From Saprospira grandis DSM 2844 (GTDB lineage Bacteria > Bacteroidota > Bacteroidia > Chitinophagales > Saprospiraceae): 64,000 nucleotides of DNA. Location: NCBI RefSeq assembly GCF_000275825.1, contig NZ_JH719942.1, positions 627,600 to 691,599 on the forward strand, written 5' to 3'. The notes beneath the pieces are model-generated. The model saw only the letters and a list, made by a program, of their open reading frames with translations. It was not told where the DNA came from and ran no database searches. Below, piece by piece: positions 43,986 through 53,083 of the stretch; the stretch's first letter is position 1, and each line of letters starts with the position of its first letter. Both the position numbers and the translations under genes were made by a program.

Positions 43986-44726
43986 ATGAAGTTATTAGTG
44001 TGTGTTAGCCAGACACCTGATACCACTGCCAAGATTAAGTTTACGGCAGATAACAGCCAATTTGACAAAAATGGTGTACAGTTTATTATGAACCCCTACG
44101 ATGAGTGGTATGCCCTAGTGCGCGCCCTCGAGCTCAAGGAGCAAGTAGGTGGAACCGTTACCCTTTTGCATGTTGGCCCCAAAGAAAATGAAGCGGTCAT
44201 CCGCAAAGGACTTGCTATTGGTGCCGATAATGCCATCCGCATTGATGCCGAAGCAAAGTCTTCGCTTTTTGTTGCCAAACAAATTGCAGAATATGCCAAA
44301 ACCGAAGGTTTTGACCTTCTTTTCTTTGGTAAAGAAACTATTGACTACAACGGTTCTGAAGTACCCGCAATGGTTTCTGAATACCTCGACCTTCCCTTCG
44401 TATCTTATGGTATCGAAATGAGCGTAGAGGGAACTACCGCTACTGTTCAGCGCGATATTGAAGGTGGTAAAGAAGTACTTACTGTAGATACTCCATTTGT
44501 ATTGAGCTGTGCCAAAGGAATGGCCGAACAACGCATCCCCAACATGCGCGGTATCATGATGGCCAAACGTAAGCCCATCAAAGTGGTTCCCGCTGTAGAA
44601 GCTGCTGTAGGTGCCGAATTGGTAGGCTATGCCTACCCGCCCGAAAAAGGCGATGTTAAACTGATTGATGCAGACAATATGGACGAACTCGTTCAGCTTT
44701 TGCACAATGAGGCCAAAGTCATCTAA
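43986..44726 (+). CDS. etfB: Electron transfer flavoprotein beta subunit
   Basis: 246 aa from ATG 43986 (MKLLVCVSQTPDTTAKIKF), as expected for the family. Seen: MNPYDEWYALVRALELKE, LLHVGPKENEAVIRKGLAIGADNAIRI and LLFFGKETIDYNGSEVPAMVSEYLDLPFV; the AMP/adenine-binding region is intact. Role: with EtfA it carries electrons from acyl-CoA dehydrogenases to the quinone pool. It is 33 bp ahead of etfA in the same operon. A leader hairpin lies upstream. Confidence 0.95.
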   Translation: MKLLVCVSQTPDTTAKIKFTADNSQFDKNGVQFIMNPYDEWYALVRALELKEQVGGTVTLLHVGPKENEAVIRKGLAIGADNAIRIDAEAKSSLFVAKQIAEYAKTEGFDLLFFGKETIDYNGSEVPAMVSEYLDLPFVSYGIEMSVEGTTATVQRDIEGGKEVLTVDTPFVLSCAKGMAEQRIPNMRGIMMAKRKPIKVVPAVEAAVGAELVGYAYPPEKGDVKLIDADNMDELVQLLHNEAKVI

Positions 44727-44759
44727 TTTTTCCCTGACCAAAAATTATCTCAATATATT

Positions 44760-45719
44760 ATGGCTGTATTAGTATTTGCCGAAAGCCTAACAGGCAGTAT
44801 CAAGAAAATTGCCCAAGAAGCCGTAGCCTACGGTTATCAGGCGGCCCAAGCTATGGGTACAGAATGTATCGCCCTTACAATTGGCCAAGCCGATGGCGCT
44901 GGCGATTTGGGCCTTTATGGCGCTGCTAAGGTCTACAATGTAGACGCTAGCAACGATTTTGACGCTCAGGTTTATGCCAGCATTTTGGGCCAAGCGGCCA
45001 ATAAATTTGGTGCTGACCTTATCGTTTTTGCTCACTCTTCTTCTGGAAAGTCTTTGGCTGGCCGCCTTGCCGCTCGCTTTGATGCCGCTTTGGTCACTGC
45101 CGCCACTAGCATTCCTACTGTTGCCGATGGCGGTCTGCATATCAGCAAAGGGGTATTCTCTGGTAAAGCGTTTGCCACTTATGCCCTCAAAACAGACAAA
45201 AAAGTAGTCACTATCGCCGGAAATACGTTCCGCCCCACTGAAGTAGGCGCTGCTGTTGCCATTGAATCCGTAAGCCTAGATGCCGCCACTGGCCGCATCA
45301 AGGTAAAAGAAGTGAACACCGTTACTGGTGCCGTTCCTTTGCCCGAAGCCGAATTGGTGGTTTCTGCTGGCCGTGGGATGAAAGGTCCCGAAAACTGGGG
45401 AATCATCGAGGAACTAGCCGGTACGCTTGGTGCCGCAACCGCTTGCTCTCGCCCAGTTGCCGATGTACACTGGCGCCCTCACCATGAGCATGTAGGCCAA
45501 ACTGGGGTGGCTATCCGTCCCACGCTTTACTTTGCTATCGGTATTTCAGGAGCTATTCAGCACCTGGCTGGAGTTAACCAATCTAAGGTGATTGTAGTCA
45601 TCAATAAAGATCCTGAAGCTCCCTTCTTCAAAGCTGCTGACTATGGCGTTGTTGGCGACCTCTTCGATGTGGTGCCCAAACTAAATGCCGCTCTCGCTAA
45701 ATTTAAGGCCAATAACTAA
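44760..45719 (+). CDS. etfA: Electron transfer flavoprotein alpha subunit
   Basis: 319 aa. N-terminal domain I, then the C-terminal FAD domain with AELVVSAGRGMKGPENW, HEHVGQTGVAIRPTLYFAIGISGAIQHLAG (about 235-270), KVIVVINKDPEAPFFKAADYGVVGDLF, the classic FAD-binding signature. Role: FAD-carrying half of the electron transfer flavoprotein. Followed by a strong terminator. Confidence 0.96.
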   Translation: MAVLVFAESLTGSIKKIAQEAVAYGYQAAQAMGTECIALTIGQADGAGDLGLYGAAKVYNVDASNDFDAQVYASILGQAANKFGADLIVFAHSSSGKSLAGRLAARFDAALVTAATSIPTVADGGLHISKGVFSGKAFATYALKTDKKVVTIAGNTFRPTEVGAAVAIESVSLDAATGRIKVKEVNTVTGAVPLPEAELVVSAGRGMKGPENWGIIEELAGTLGAATACSRPVADVHWRPHHEHVGQTGVAIRPTLYFAIGISGAIQHLAGVNQSKVIVVINKDPEAPFFKAADYGVVGDLFDVVPKLNAALAKFKANN

Positions 45720-45740
45720 GCCTTTACTTCTGCGAATAAA

Positions 45741-45775
45741 AAAAACCTAGTTGCATAGCAACTAGGTTTTTTTTT
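45741..45775 (+). terminator. Terminator of etfBA
   Basis: AACCTAGTTGC-ata-GCAACTAGGTT (perfect 11-bp stem) followed by eight or nine Ts, 25 bp past the stop. Confidence 0.96.
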
Positions 45776-45797
45776 GCCCCTAAGGGAAACTTGGTCC

Positions 45798-45884
45798 AAA
45801 AAAAAGAGCGGACAACCTCCTCAGGCTGCCCGCTTCTGCCAAAATACATTAACCTAACTAACTATTATGAACCTCTAATAGTTA
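45798..45884 (-). ncRNA. Candidate small RNA, third member of the family
   Basis: On the minus strand: predicted start at about 45884; a perfect 8-bp 5' hairpin (TAACTATT/AATAGTTA, 10-nt loop); a linear part with TTAGGTTAATG; then a 10-bp hairpin with two mismatches (AGCGG-x-CA-x-CCT) and eight Ts. The promoter upstream is well spaced. Architecture and linear sequence resemble the RNAs at 5726-5955, suggesting one family. It lies between etfA and the MarC gene; no antisense partner in the window is evident. Confidence 0.65.
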
Positions 45885-45889
45885 CAGTA

Positions 45890-45921
45890 CAAACTTACAA
45901 ATATAAAAATTGGCAGCCAAA
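45890..45921 (-). promoter_or_regulatory. Promoter of the third small RNA
   Basis: Minus strand TTTG (45918-45921), 20-nt spacer, TAAGTTTG (45890-45897): an exact -33/-7 match to the Bacteroidota consensus. A second -7-like TATATTTG directly overlaps the spacer. Confidence 0.65.
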
Positions 45922-46046
45922 TAAAAAAGTGTTTTTTTGTTTTTTGTTTAACAAAGAGCAGCCTGATCTCCCCTTCTTAGCCTTAATTTAAGACTTACTT
46001 TAGTTTATCATAACGTAGATGAGTAGCAAAAAACTAAGGACTTTTA

Positions 46047-46054
46047 TAGCTTTG
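46047..46054 (+). promoter_or_regulatory. -7 box upstream of the MarC gene
   Basis: TAGCTTTG fits TAnnTTTG, 58 bp before the ATG at 46113; no clear -33 TTTG is seen. Confidence 0.35.
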
Positions 46055-46112
46055 CGCTCATTTTTTACTATCTATTGAGTAAGCATACAAAATAGCTCTA
46101 AAACAATTGTTT

Positions 46113-46682
46113 ATGAATTTCAAGGATGCCTTTACGGCTAGCATGATTTTATTTGCGGTAATTGATATTATTGGTAGTATCCCGATCATTTTGGACCTGC
46201 GCAAAAAGGTGGGCCACATTCAATCTGAAAAGGCGAGTTTGGTGGCCGGAATCATCATGATTGCCTTTTTATTTGTTGGCGAAGAAATTCTCAATCTTAT
46301 CGGCATTGATGTCAGTTCTTTTGCCGTGGCAGGGGCTTTTGTGATCTTTTTCTTGGCCATCGAGATGGTGCTGGGCATCCAAATTTATAAGGAAGATGCC
46401 CCCGAAACAGCCTCTATTGTGCCCATTGCCTTTCCCCTGATTGCTGGGGCCGGAACCATGACCTCGCTGCTTTCTTTGCGGGCAGAGTACGCCCTACCCA
46501 ATATTATTATTGCCATTATCGTTAATCTGATCGTGGTCTATGCGGTCCTCAAACTCTCTGGCCGCATCGAAAAATTGCTGGGCCAATCGGGCCTGAACGT
46601 GATTCGCAAGGTCTTTGGCGTCATCCTTTTAGCCATTTCCATCAAGCTGTTTGCCTCTAATGTAGGCGGTTTGATTGACTAA
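46113..46682 (+). CDS. MarC-family integral membrane protein
   Basis: 189 aa from ATG 46113 (in-frame TTG at 46107). Six predicted membrane spans, with the MarC signatures AVIDIIGSIPIILDLRKK near the N-terminus, IFFLAIEMVLGIQI, VPIAFPLIAGAGTMTSLLSL and VFGVILLAISIKLFASNV. The family (UPF0056) sits in the inner membrane; no transport substrate is established, and the old link to antibiotic resistance is not supported. Monocistronic. E17 starts 8 bp past the stop and no other terminator is seen. Confidence 0.93.
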   Translation: MNFKDAFTASMILFAVIDIIGSIPIILDLRKKVGHIQSEKASLVAGIIMIAFLFVGEEILNLIGIDVSSFAVAGAFVIFFLAIEMVLGIQIYKEDAPETASIVPIAFPLIAGAGTMTSLLSLRAEYALPNIIIAIIVNLIVVYAVLKLSGRIEKLLGQSGLNVIRKVFGVILLAISIKLFASNVGGLID

Positions 46683-46690
46683 TGGGATTT

Positions 46691-46820
46691 GGGGCCCGCG
46701 GCCGCCCTTTTCTGCGGGGCGGCCGCCGCTATGCTTCGGGGCTCGCTCTTCGCTCGGCCCTGCAGCCGCCTTTGGCGGCTTTGGTCTGGCCTTCGGCCAC
46801 CCGCTCCGCAGCGCTGGGCC
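46691..46820 (+). repeat. E17, structured intergenic element, type A, GGCCC/GGGCC ends
   Basis: Closing stem GGCCC/GGGCC, P2 GCGGCCGCCC/GGGCGGCCGC, P3 CGGG/CCCG, P4 GCCGCC-ttt-GGCGGC and P5 GGCC-ttc-GGCC; outer GGCCC/GGGCC and GGCGGC/GCCGCC hairpins follow. The gap to E18 (46870-46973) shows nothing recognisable. Confidence 0.92.
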
Positions 46821-46973
46821 GTTTGGCCCTTCGGGCCAAGGCGGCTGCGCCGCCCAAGCCTTTTTCTTCGCTTCTAGACAGATAAAAGGACGTTCTGTTT
46901 AGATTCTAAAGGAATCGCTTTATCTTAAATACCAAAGCCTTTTTGGGCCCTAGCAGGCGGCAAAGCCGCCGCA

Positions 46974-47144
46974 GGCTGAGGGATGGATAGTGGTGCGGCG
47001 AAGCCGCAGACCAAGCAAAAAACTTGTTTTTTTGTGAAGGGCCGAGCAGACCTGCGAGCCACGACAACCAGCCCCTATAGGGGCGCCAGTTCGACGACCA
47101 ACGGGAGTACACAGCCCGACCCGCCCAAAGGGCGGGGCCGCCCC
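46974..47144 (-). repeat. E18, structured element, type B with extra domain
   Basis: Closing ends GGCGG/CAGCC (one mismatch, the only copy with one). P3 is GTGG/CCAC. It carries the extra domain GTCGTCGAACTGG with a CCCC-tata-GGGG hairpin. P4 is ACAAAAAAAC/TTTTTTGC-like and P5 is GCGGC-ttc-GCCGC. The left end faces the start of the macroglobulin gene. Confidence 0.9.
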
Positions 47145-47180
47145 AAAACAAAACTTTCTTAACCTCTATTATACCTACCC

Positions 47181-50100
47181 ATGCGTCAACTTATTTCCCC
47201 TTTATTTTGGAGCAGTCTACTGCTTTCGGGATTTTTACTGTTGGGCCTTTCTGCTTGTAGCAAAAAAGACAAGCCGCCCACAGATCAAGAGCTGTTTCAA
47301 GCCGCCGATGAATCCTACAAAAACTATATTTCGGCCTATACCGCAGGCCTGATTTCTGCAGCCGACCCCATTCGCATTCGCTTTTCTTCCGATTTGGCCA
47401 GCAAGGCCCAAATTGGCCAAGCCGCCCATGCCGAGCTACTGAGCTTTGAGCCCGCCCTAAAAGGAAAACTCTTTTGGGAAGATGCCGCTACACTTCGCTT
47501 TGAGCCCGCAGAAAACCTGCCCCAAAAGCAAAGCTTTCGGGCTATTTTGGACCTCAAAAAGCTGTTTAAAAAACTACCCGAGGGCCTAGAAAACTTTAAA
47601 TTCGCCTTTAAGGCCCTCCCCCAAGACTTTGAAATTAGCAGCCATCGGATTTATATCCCCAAGGCCAATCAGGCCGATCAGCTAGAGCTAGAAGGCGCCC
47701 TCTATACCGCCGATGTGGCTAGCCCCGAAAGCGTCCAACAACTGTTGCAAATTGATTATCCGGGCCAAGAAAACCTAGAGCTGGTCTGGAAACATTTGGC
47801 CGACCAAAGAACCCATCAGTTTACCATCAGAAATATTCAGCTCAAAAAAGGCGGCGAAGATGGCCAACTCTTTTTGCGCTGGGATGGTCAAGCTTTGGGC
47901 CTAGATAAAAAGGGCGTGGACACCATCAATATGCCTTCAGAGCTCTTTAAGGTGGCCCAAGTTAAGGTGTTGAATGATGAGTCGGGTTATCCCTACTTCT
48001 CTGTTCAGTTTTCTCAGCCCTTGGCGCAGTATACTAGGCCAAGCCCTAACGATAATGCTATTCTGCCTAATAACAGTTTGCGGGAACTAGATTATCTCAG
48101 CATCTTTCAGTCAGACTATGAGGTGAGCCGTCGTTTTGACATTTTTGTCGAAAAGAACGAGCTCAAATGTATTCCTAGAAATAAAAATACGACGGGCGAC
48201 TTTAAATTGGTCCTTAATGAGGACCTTCGTTCTTCTTCTGGCGATAAGCTCAAGGGAGAGCAAGAATTTACATTAGAGCTCCGCTCTGCGCAGCCTGCTG
48301 TGCGTTTATTGGGCCGAGGAAGTATTCTGCCCAACAACAAAGGGCTATTTCTCCCCTTTGAGGCCATCAACCTCAAGGCGGTAGATGTGCAGGTTGTTAA
48401 GATTTATGAAAATAATGTATTGCAATTTTTGCAAAAAAATGACCTCAATGATTTATACCTCAATTATATGGGTAGAGTGGTGGCCCAAAAAAGGGTCTCT
48501 TTGCAAGAACTGGCCCCCAATGCCAACCCCAATGAATGGACCCGCTACGCCTTGGCCCTAGACGAACTCGTTGAGCAAGAACCCGGCGCTATTTATCAGG
48601 TGGCTATCGCCTTTAGAAAAGAATACCAAGCCTTTGGTTGTGGCGCTTCGGCCTCTTTGGGCCTAGAAAGCACCCAAACTCTTTATCAGGAAGATGAAGA
48701 AAGCCAAGAGCTCATTAGCTTTTTTGAACGGCCAGAATTCTATAACTACAACTATAGCCGCCGAAATGACCCTTGTACAGATGACTATTATAATTATAGC
48801 CGCTTTGTTCGCCGCAACCTCTTAGCCTCTGATATTGGCATGATTGCCAAAAGAGGACCTAATAAAGAAATACTTGTTGCCCTAACCGACCTAAGAACTA
48901 CCGAGCCCATTAGTCGAGCTACGGTAAAAATCTATGACCATTTTCAGCAACTTATGGCCGAACTACAAACGGATAGTGATGGCTTTGCTAAAACGACCAC
49001 CAAATATCTACCTAGCTTAGTGGTTGCCGAATACAATAAGCAAAAAGGCTATTTGCGCATGCCGAAAGGCGGCAATCTTTCGCTAAGCCGCTTTGAAGTA
49101 GGCGGCAGCCGCAGCCAAAGCGTTAAAGGCTTAAAAGGGAGCTTGTATGGAGAAAGAGGCGTTTGGCGCCCCGGTGATTCTTTGTTCTTAACTGTAGTTT
49201 TGGAAAGCAAAGAAGAGCCCCTGCCCATGCAATATCCCCTAAAGTTGCAATTGCGCAACCCTCGCGGACAAATTGTTTATAGCCGCACAGAAGGGCAACA
49301 CCTCAATGGCGTCTATAGCTTTAAGGTAAAAACCGAAGACAATGCCCCCACCGGAAACTGGTCGGCGGAGGTAGCTGCTGGTGGACTCAACTTTAGCAAA
49401 AGAATCATGATTGAAACGGTAAAACCCAACCGTCTCAAAATTGACTTGGACCTTGGAAAAGAGGAGCTCATGGCCGAAGACCGAGCGCTTAAGGCCGACC
49501 TCAAAGTGAAATGGCTACATGGTGCCCCAGCGGCCAAAATCCGTAGCCGAGTACAAATGAGCCTAGAGCCCATGCCTACTGATTTTGAGGAATATCCCGA
49601 CTTTGTTTTTGATGATCCTACTCGCCTAAACTATAGCCGCAGCCCTTTTACGGTCTTTGATGCCAACCTAAACGAACAGGGCTTTGCCCAGCTTCAGGGC
49701 GAAATCAAAATGGAGGCCCTACCTGCGGGTAAACTCCGTGCGGGCTTTAATGTACGCGCCTTTGAATCTGGCGGAGACTTTAGCGTAGATAATTTCTCTA
49801 TGCCTTTTTCTCCCTTTACGGCCTATGTCGGTATTGAGATCCCCAAAGATGCAGGGGGACGCAAAACCCTCAAGGTGAAAGATGGCAATACAATCAACTT
49901 AGTGGTGCTGGACCAAAATGGGCAGCCCCTTGCCAACAGAAAGGTCAAAGTTGGGCTCTACCGCCTAGACTGGCGCTGGTGGTGGGACAATGGCTATGAA
50001 AACCTTTCTCGTTTTAGCAGCAGCTATCACAAAGGGGCTATTTCTACCATAGAATTGACCACAGATGCCCAAGGTAAGGCCCTTTATCAAGTTACGCCCG

Positions 50101-52847
50101 AAGAATGGGGCCGCTATATGGTCCGAATCACCGAAGAAAGCAGCGGACACTGCACTGGAGATTTCTTCTATGCAGGTTCGCCTTGGGATGATAGCGATTT
50201 TGGCAATCGTTCTGCCGCTAGTATGCTGGCCTTTTCTGCAGACAAGGAGGTCTATGCCCCTGGTGAAGAGGTGGTCCTTCAATTGCCTGCTGGAAAAACG
50301 GGCCGAGCCCTTTTGAGCTTAGAAAATAGCAAAAAGATTTTGGAACATCGCTGGATTAAGATTCAGGATAACCCCAAGGGCATCCAAGAAATTCGCTTTA
50401 AGGTAAATGGCCAAATGAGCCCTACCATTTATGCGCACATTAGCTTGGTCCAACCACATCAGAATAGCCTCAACGACCTGCTTATCCGCAGCTATGGAGT
50501 CATTCCGATCCGAGTAGAAGACCCTGCCAGTCGCCTAGAGCCCCAACTAGAAATGCCTAGTAAGTTGCAGCCCAATAGTACGGTTAGCATTAAGGTCCAA
50601 GAGGCCAAAGGCCGCCCAATGACCTACACTATTGCCATGGTAGATGAGGGCTTACTCGACCTCACTCGCTTCAAAACGCCTGATCTCTGGCCCGAATTCT
50701 ATAAAAAAGAAGCCTTGGGCGTAAAAACCTGGGACCTCTATGAGCAAGTTTTGGGTGCCTTTGGCCAACAACTAGATCGTATCATTACGATTGGTGGAGG
50801 TAGCGGCATTGACCCCGCACAAGCCAAAAAAGCCAACCGCTTTAAACCTATGGTTCGCTATTTGGGTCCTTTTGAGCTAAAAGCAGGCGCCAAAGCCGAA
50901 CATCAAGTGAAAATTCCTAACTACATCGGTTCGGTTCGGACCATGTTGGTGGCGGTCCAAGATGCCGCTTATGGACAGGCAGAAAAAACAACTCCTGTCC
51001 GTAAGGACCTCATGACTTTGGCCTCTTTACCTAGAGTGCTATCGCCCAAAGAACGCTTGGCCCTTCCCGTTACCGTTTTTGCCATGGAAAAAGGCATTAA
51101 GGATGTAGAAGTTCGCTTAGAGACCAATGAATTACTACAGATTAAAGGAGAGAAAAGCAAAAAGCTCCGCTTTGAGCAAGTAGGAGAGCAAATGCTATCC
51201 TTTGATATTGAAGCCGCAGAAGGTTTGGGCGTAGCCAAAATTAAGGTAGTGGCCCAAGCTGCTGGTAAAACAGCTAGCTATGAGCTAGAGGTCCAAGTAC
51301 GCAACCCCAATCCACGGATTAGCAAAACTTATGCGGCTGTCTTGCAACCCGGCGAAAACTGGGAAGAGTCCCTGGCCCGCATTGGAATGCCGGGCACCAA
51401 CCGCGCTAGCCTAGAGCTTTCTCGTATTCCCGCCCTTAACCTACAAAAGCGATTGCACTACCTCAAACGCTACCCCTATGGTTGCGTTGAGCAAACTGTT
51501 TCTGCTGTTTTTGCCCAGTTGTATTTGGGTTCGCTCATGCCATTAAGCAAAAAAGAAACCGCCGAAATCGAGCAAAATGTAAAAGCGGCAATTAAGCGTT
51601 TGGCCCGCTTCCAAACTGCCACGGGCGGTTTTGCCTACTGGCCTGCTGGAAGCGAAGCTTCTGAATGGGGCAGCAGCTATGCTGGACACTTTTTGTTGGC
51701 GGCCAAAAAAGAAGGCTATTTGGTTCCTAAAGCTATGCTCGACAACTGGAGCAATTACCAAAAGAGTATGTCTCGCATTTGGAGAATGCCCAGAGGAGAA
51801 CAACTCAACCAACGAGCCAATGCCCCTTTAATGCAAGCTTATCGCCTGTATACCTTGGCCCTAGCCGGTAAATCGGAATTGGCCGCCATGAACTTACTTC
51901 GCAATCAGCCTTTGCTCCCCAGCAATGCCAAATGGCGCTTGGCGGCAGCCTACGCCCTTACGGGCAATAGCCAATTGGCCAAAAATATGAGCAAAAACTT
52001 GCCAAAAGAAGTTGGTAGCTACCGAGAAATGAGCTACACCTACGGCTCTGACCTTCGAGATGAGGCCATGATTCTAGAAACGCTCAATCGTTTGGGACAA
52101 AAAACCGAGGCCGCCAAAGTCTTGCAGCAATTGGCCCAAAAACTCAGCTCAGATCGCTGGTACTCTACGCAGTCTACCGCCTATGCCCTTTTGGCCGCAG
52201 CCGATTTTGTCAAACAACAAAAAGGAGGCGCTCAGGCCAAAAATAGCTATAGCTTTAGCTTTGCCCAACTCAACGAAAGTGCTAGCTTAGAGCAAGCACC
52301 CATTTTTGAAACGGACTTGCCCGTTGGTAGCCAAGCCGAAGCCCTCAAGGTAAAAAATACTGGAGGAGGACCGCTTTTTGTTCAGGTTTTGCTAGAGGGA
52401 CAAGCCCTGCAAGATGAAACCGAAGAAATTAGCAATGACCTTAAATTGACGGTGAACTACCAAGATTTGGAAGGCAAAAAGCTTGATATTAAACAAATTA
52501 AGCAAGGGACCGACTTTATTGCGATTGTAGAGGTAGCCAACCCTGGCCAAAGAGGCCGCTATGAAGAACTGGCCCTAGAGCAGGTTTTTCCCGCCGGTTG
52601 GGAGATTTTGTCTAACCGCATGAATGCCGCCTTGGGCGCAGGCAATAGCCGAGCCGATTATCAGGATATTCGCGATGATCGGGTGTATAGCTTCTTTGAT
52701 TTGGGCGCAGGCCAAAAAATGACCTTCAAAATTTACTTGAATGCTGCCTATAAGGGCCGCTTTTACCTGCCTCATCAGTCTTGTGAGGCCATGTATGACC
52801 ACAGCATTTTTGCCAATAAAGCTGGCGGTTGGGTAGAGGTAAACTAA
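47181..52847 (+). CDS. Alpha-2-macroglobulin family lipoprotein
   Basis: 1888 aa. Lipobox LLGLSAC (Cys near residue 26). Macroglobulin-type beta domains fill most of the protein; EEGVWRPGDSL-like (GVWRPGDSLFLTVVL) marks an MG3-type region, DEGLLDLTRF the post-bait alpha-2-macroglobulin block, and C1435-V-E-Q1438 (YGCVEQTVSAVFAQLYLG) the thioester site in its alpha-helical thioester domain. Known: bacterial macroglobulins trap attacking proteases in the periplasm; the Cys-Gln thioester covalently captures them. Usual length is about 1600-1900. No penicillin-binding protein 1C gene is adjacent, as often found in proteobacteria. Terminated by the hairpin at 52864. Confidence 0.92.
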   Translation: MRQLISPLFWSSLLLSGFLLLGLSACSKKDKPPTDQELFQAADESYKNYISAYTAGLISAADPIRIRFSSDLASKAQIGQAAHAELLSFEPALKGKLFWEDAATLRFEPAENLPQKQSFRAILDLKKLFKKLPEGLENFKFAFKALPQDFEISSHRIYIPKANQADQLELEGALYTADVASPESVQQLLQIDYPGQENLELVWKHLADQRTHQFTIRNIQLKKGGEDGQLFLRWDGQALGLDKKGVDTINMPSELFKVAQVKVLNDESGYPYFSVQFSQPLAQYTRPSPNDNAILPNNSLRELDYLSIFQSDYEVSRRFDIFVEKNELKCIPRNKNTTGDFKLVLNEDLRSSSGDKLKGEQEFTLELRSAQPAVRLLGRGSILPNNKGLFLPFEAINLKAVDVQVVKIYENNVLQFLQKNDLNDLYLNYMGRVVAQKRVSLQELAPNANPNEWTRYALALDELVEQEPGAIYQVAIAFRKEYQAFGCGASASLGLESTQTLYQEDEESQELISFFERPEFYNYNYSRRNDPCTDDYYNYSRFVRRNLLASDIGMIAKRGPNKEILVALTDLRTTEPISRATVKIYDHFQQLMAELQTDSDGFAKTTTKYLPSLVVAEYNKQKGYLRMPKGGNLSLSRFEVGGSRSQSVKGLKGSLYGERGVWRPGDSLFLTVVLESKEEPLPMQYPLKLQLRNPRGQIVYSRTEGQHLNGVYSFKVKTEDNAPTGNWSAEVAAGGLNFSKRIMIETVKPNRLKIDLDLGKEELMAEDRALKADLKVKWLHGAPAAKIRSRVQMSLEPMPTDFEEYPDFVFDDPTRLNYSRSPFTVFDANLNEQGFAQLQGEIKMEALPAGKLRAGFNVRAFESGGDFSVDNFSMPFSPFTAYVGIEIPKDAGGRKTLKVKDGNTINLVVLDQNGQPLANRKVKVGLYRLDWRWWWDNGYENLSRFSSSYHKGAISTIELTTDAQGKALYQVTPEEWGRYMVRITEESSGHCTGDFFYAGSPWDDSDFGNRSAASMLAFSADKEVYAPGEEVVLQLPAGKTGRALLSLENSKKILEHRWIKIQDNPKGIQEIRFKVNGQMSPTIYAHISLVQPHQNSLNDLLIRSYGVIPIRVEDPASRLEPQLEMPSKLQPNSTVSIKVQEAKGRPMTYTIAMVDEGLLDLTRFKTPDLWPEFYKKEALGVKTWDLYEQVLGAFGQQLDRIITIGGGSGIDPAQAKKANRFKPMVRYLGPFELKAGAKAEHQVKIPNYIGSVRTMLVAVQDAAYGQAEKTTPVRKDLMTLASLPRVLSPKERLALPVTVFAMEKGIKDVEVRLETNELLQIKGEKSKKLRFEQVGEQMLSFDIEAAEGLGVAKIKVVAQAAGKTASYELEVQVRNPNPRISKTYAAVLQPGENWEESLARIGMPGTNRASLELSRIPALNLQKRLHYLKRYPYGCVEQTVSAVFAQLYLGSLMPLSKKETAEIEQNVKAAIKRLARFQTATGGFAYWPAGSEASEWGSSYAGHFLLAAKKEGYLVPKAMLDNWSNYQKSMSRIWRMPRGEQLNQRANAPLMQAYRLYTLALAGKSELAAMNLLRNQPLLPSNAKWRLAAAYALTGNSQLAKNMSKNLPKEVGSYREMSYTYGSDLRDEAMILETLNRLGQKTEAAKVLQQLAQKLSSDRWYSTQSTAYALLAAADFVKQQKGGAQAKNSYSFSFAQLNESASLEQAPIFETDLPVGSQAEALKVKNTGGGPLFVQVLLEGQALQDETEEISNDLKLTVNYQDLEGKKLDIKQIKQGTDFIAIVEVANPGQRGRYEELALEQVFPAGWEILSNRMNAALGAGNSRADYQDIRDDRVYSFFDLGAGQKMTFKIYLNAAYKGRFYLPHQSCEAMYDHSIFANKAGGWVEVN

Positions 52848-52863
52848 GCCCTCTCTCCTATTC

Positions 52864-52903
52864 AAAAAGCGCTAATCGTCTCAGAGATGATTAGCGCTTT
52901 TTT
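52864..52903 (+). terminator. Terminator of the macroglobulin gene
   Basis: AGCGCTAATC pairs with GATTAGCGCT, with an inner TCT/AGA, followed by a T-rich tail that continues to the left end of E19. Confidence 0.93.
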
Positions 52904-52921
52904 GTTTTATTTTTTTCTGTT

Positions 52922-53042
52922 GGGGCCTCCGCTGCGGCTTCGCCTTGCGGCGCTATGTTTCGCAGCTCGCAGGTCTGCTCGGCCCTGCGGCAGCAAAGCT
53001 GCCTGGGTCTGGCCTTCGGCCACTGCTGCACAGCGCTAGGCC
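52922..53042 (+). repeat. E19, structured intergenic element, type A
   Basis: Closing stem GGCCT/AGGCC, P2 CCGCTGCGGC-type, P3 GCAG/CTGC, P4 GGCAGC-aaa-GCTGCC and P5 GGCC-ttc-GGCC; an outer CTGCGGC/GCCGCAG hairpin follows. The right end faces the stop of the RluA-type gene. Confidence 0.92.
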
Positions 53043-53083
53043 AACAAAAACTGCGGCCTTGCCGCAGTCCAGTAAAGCGCCAG

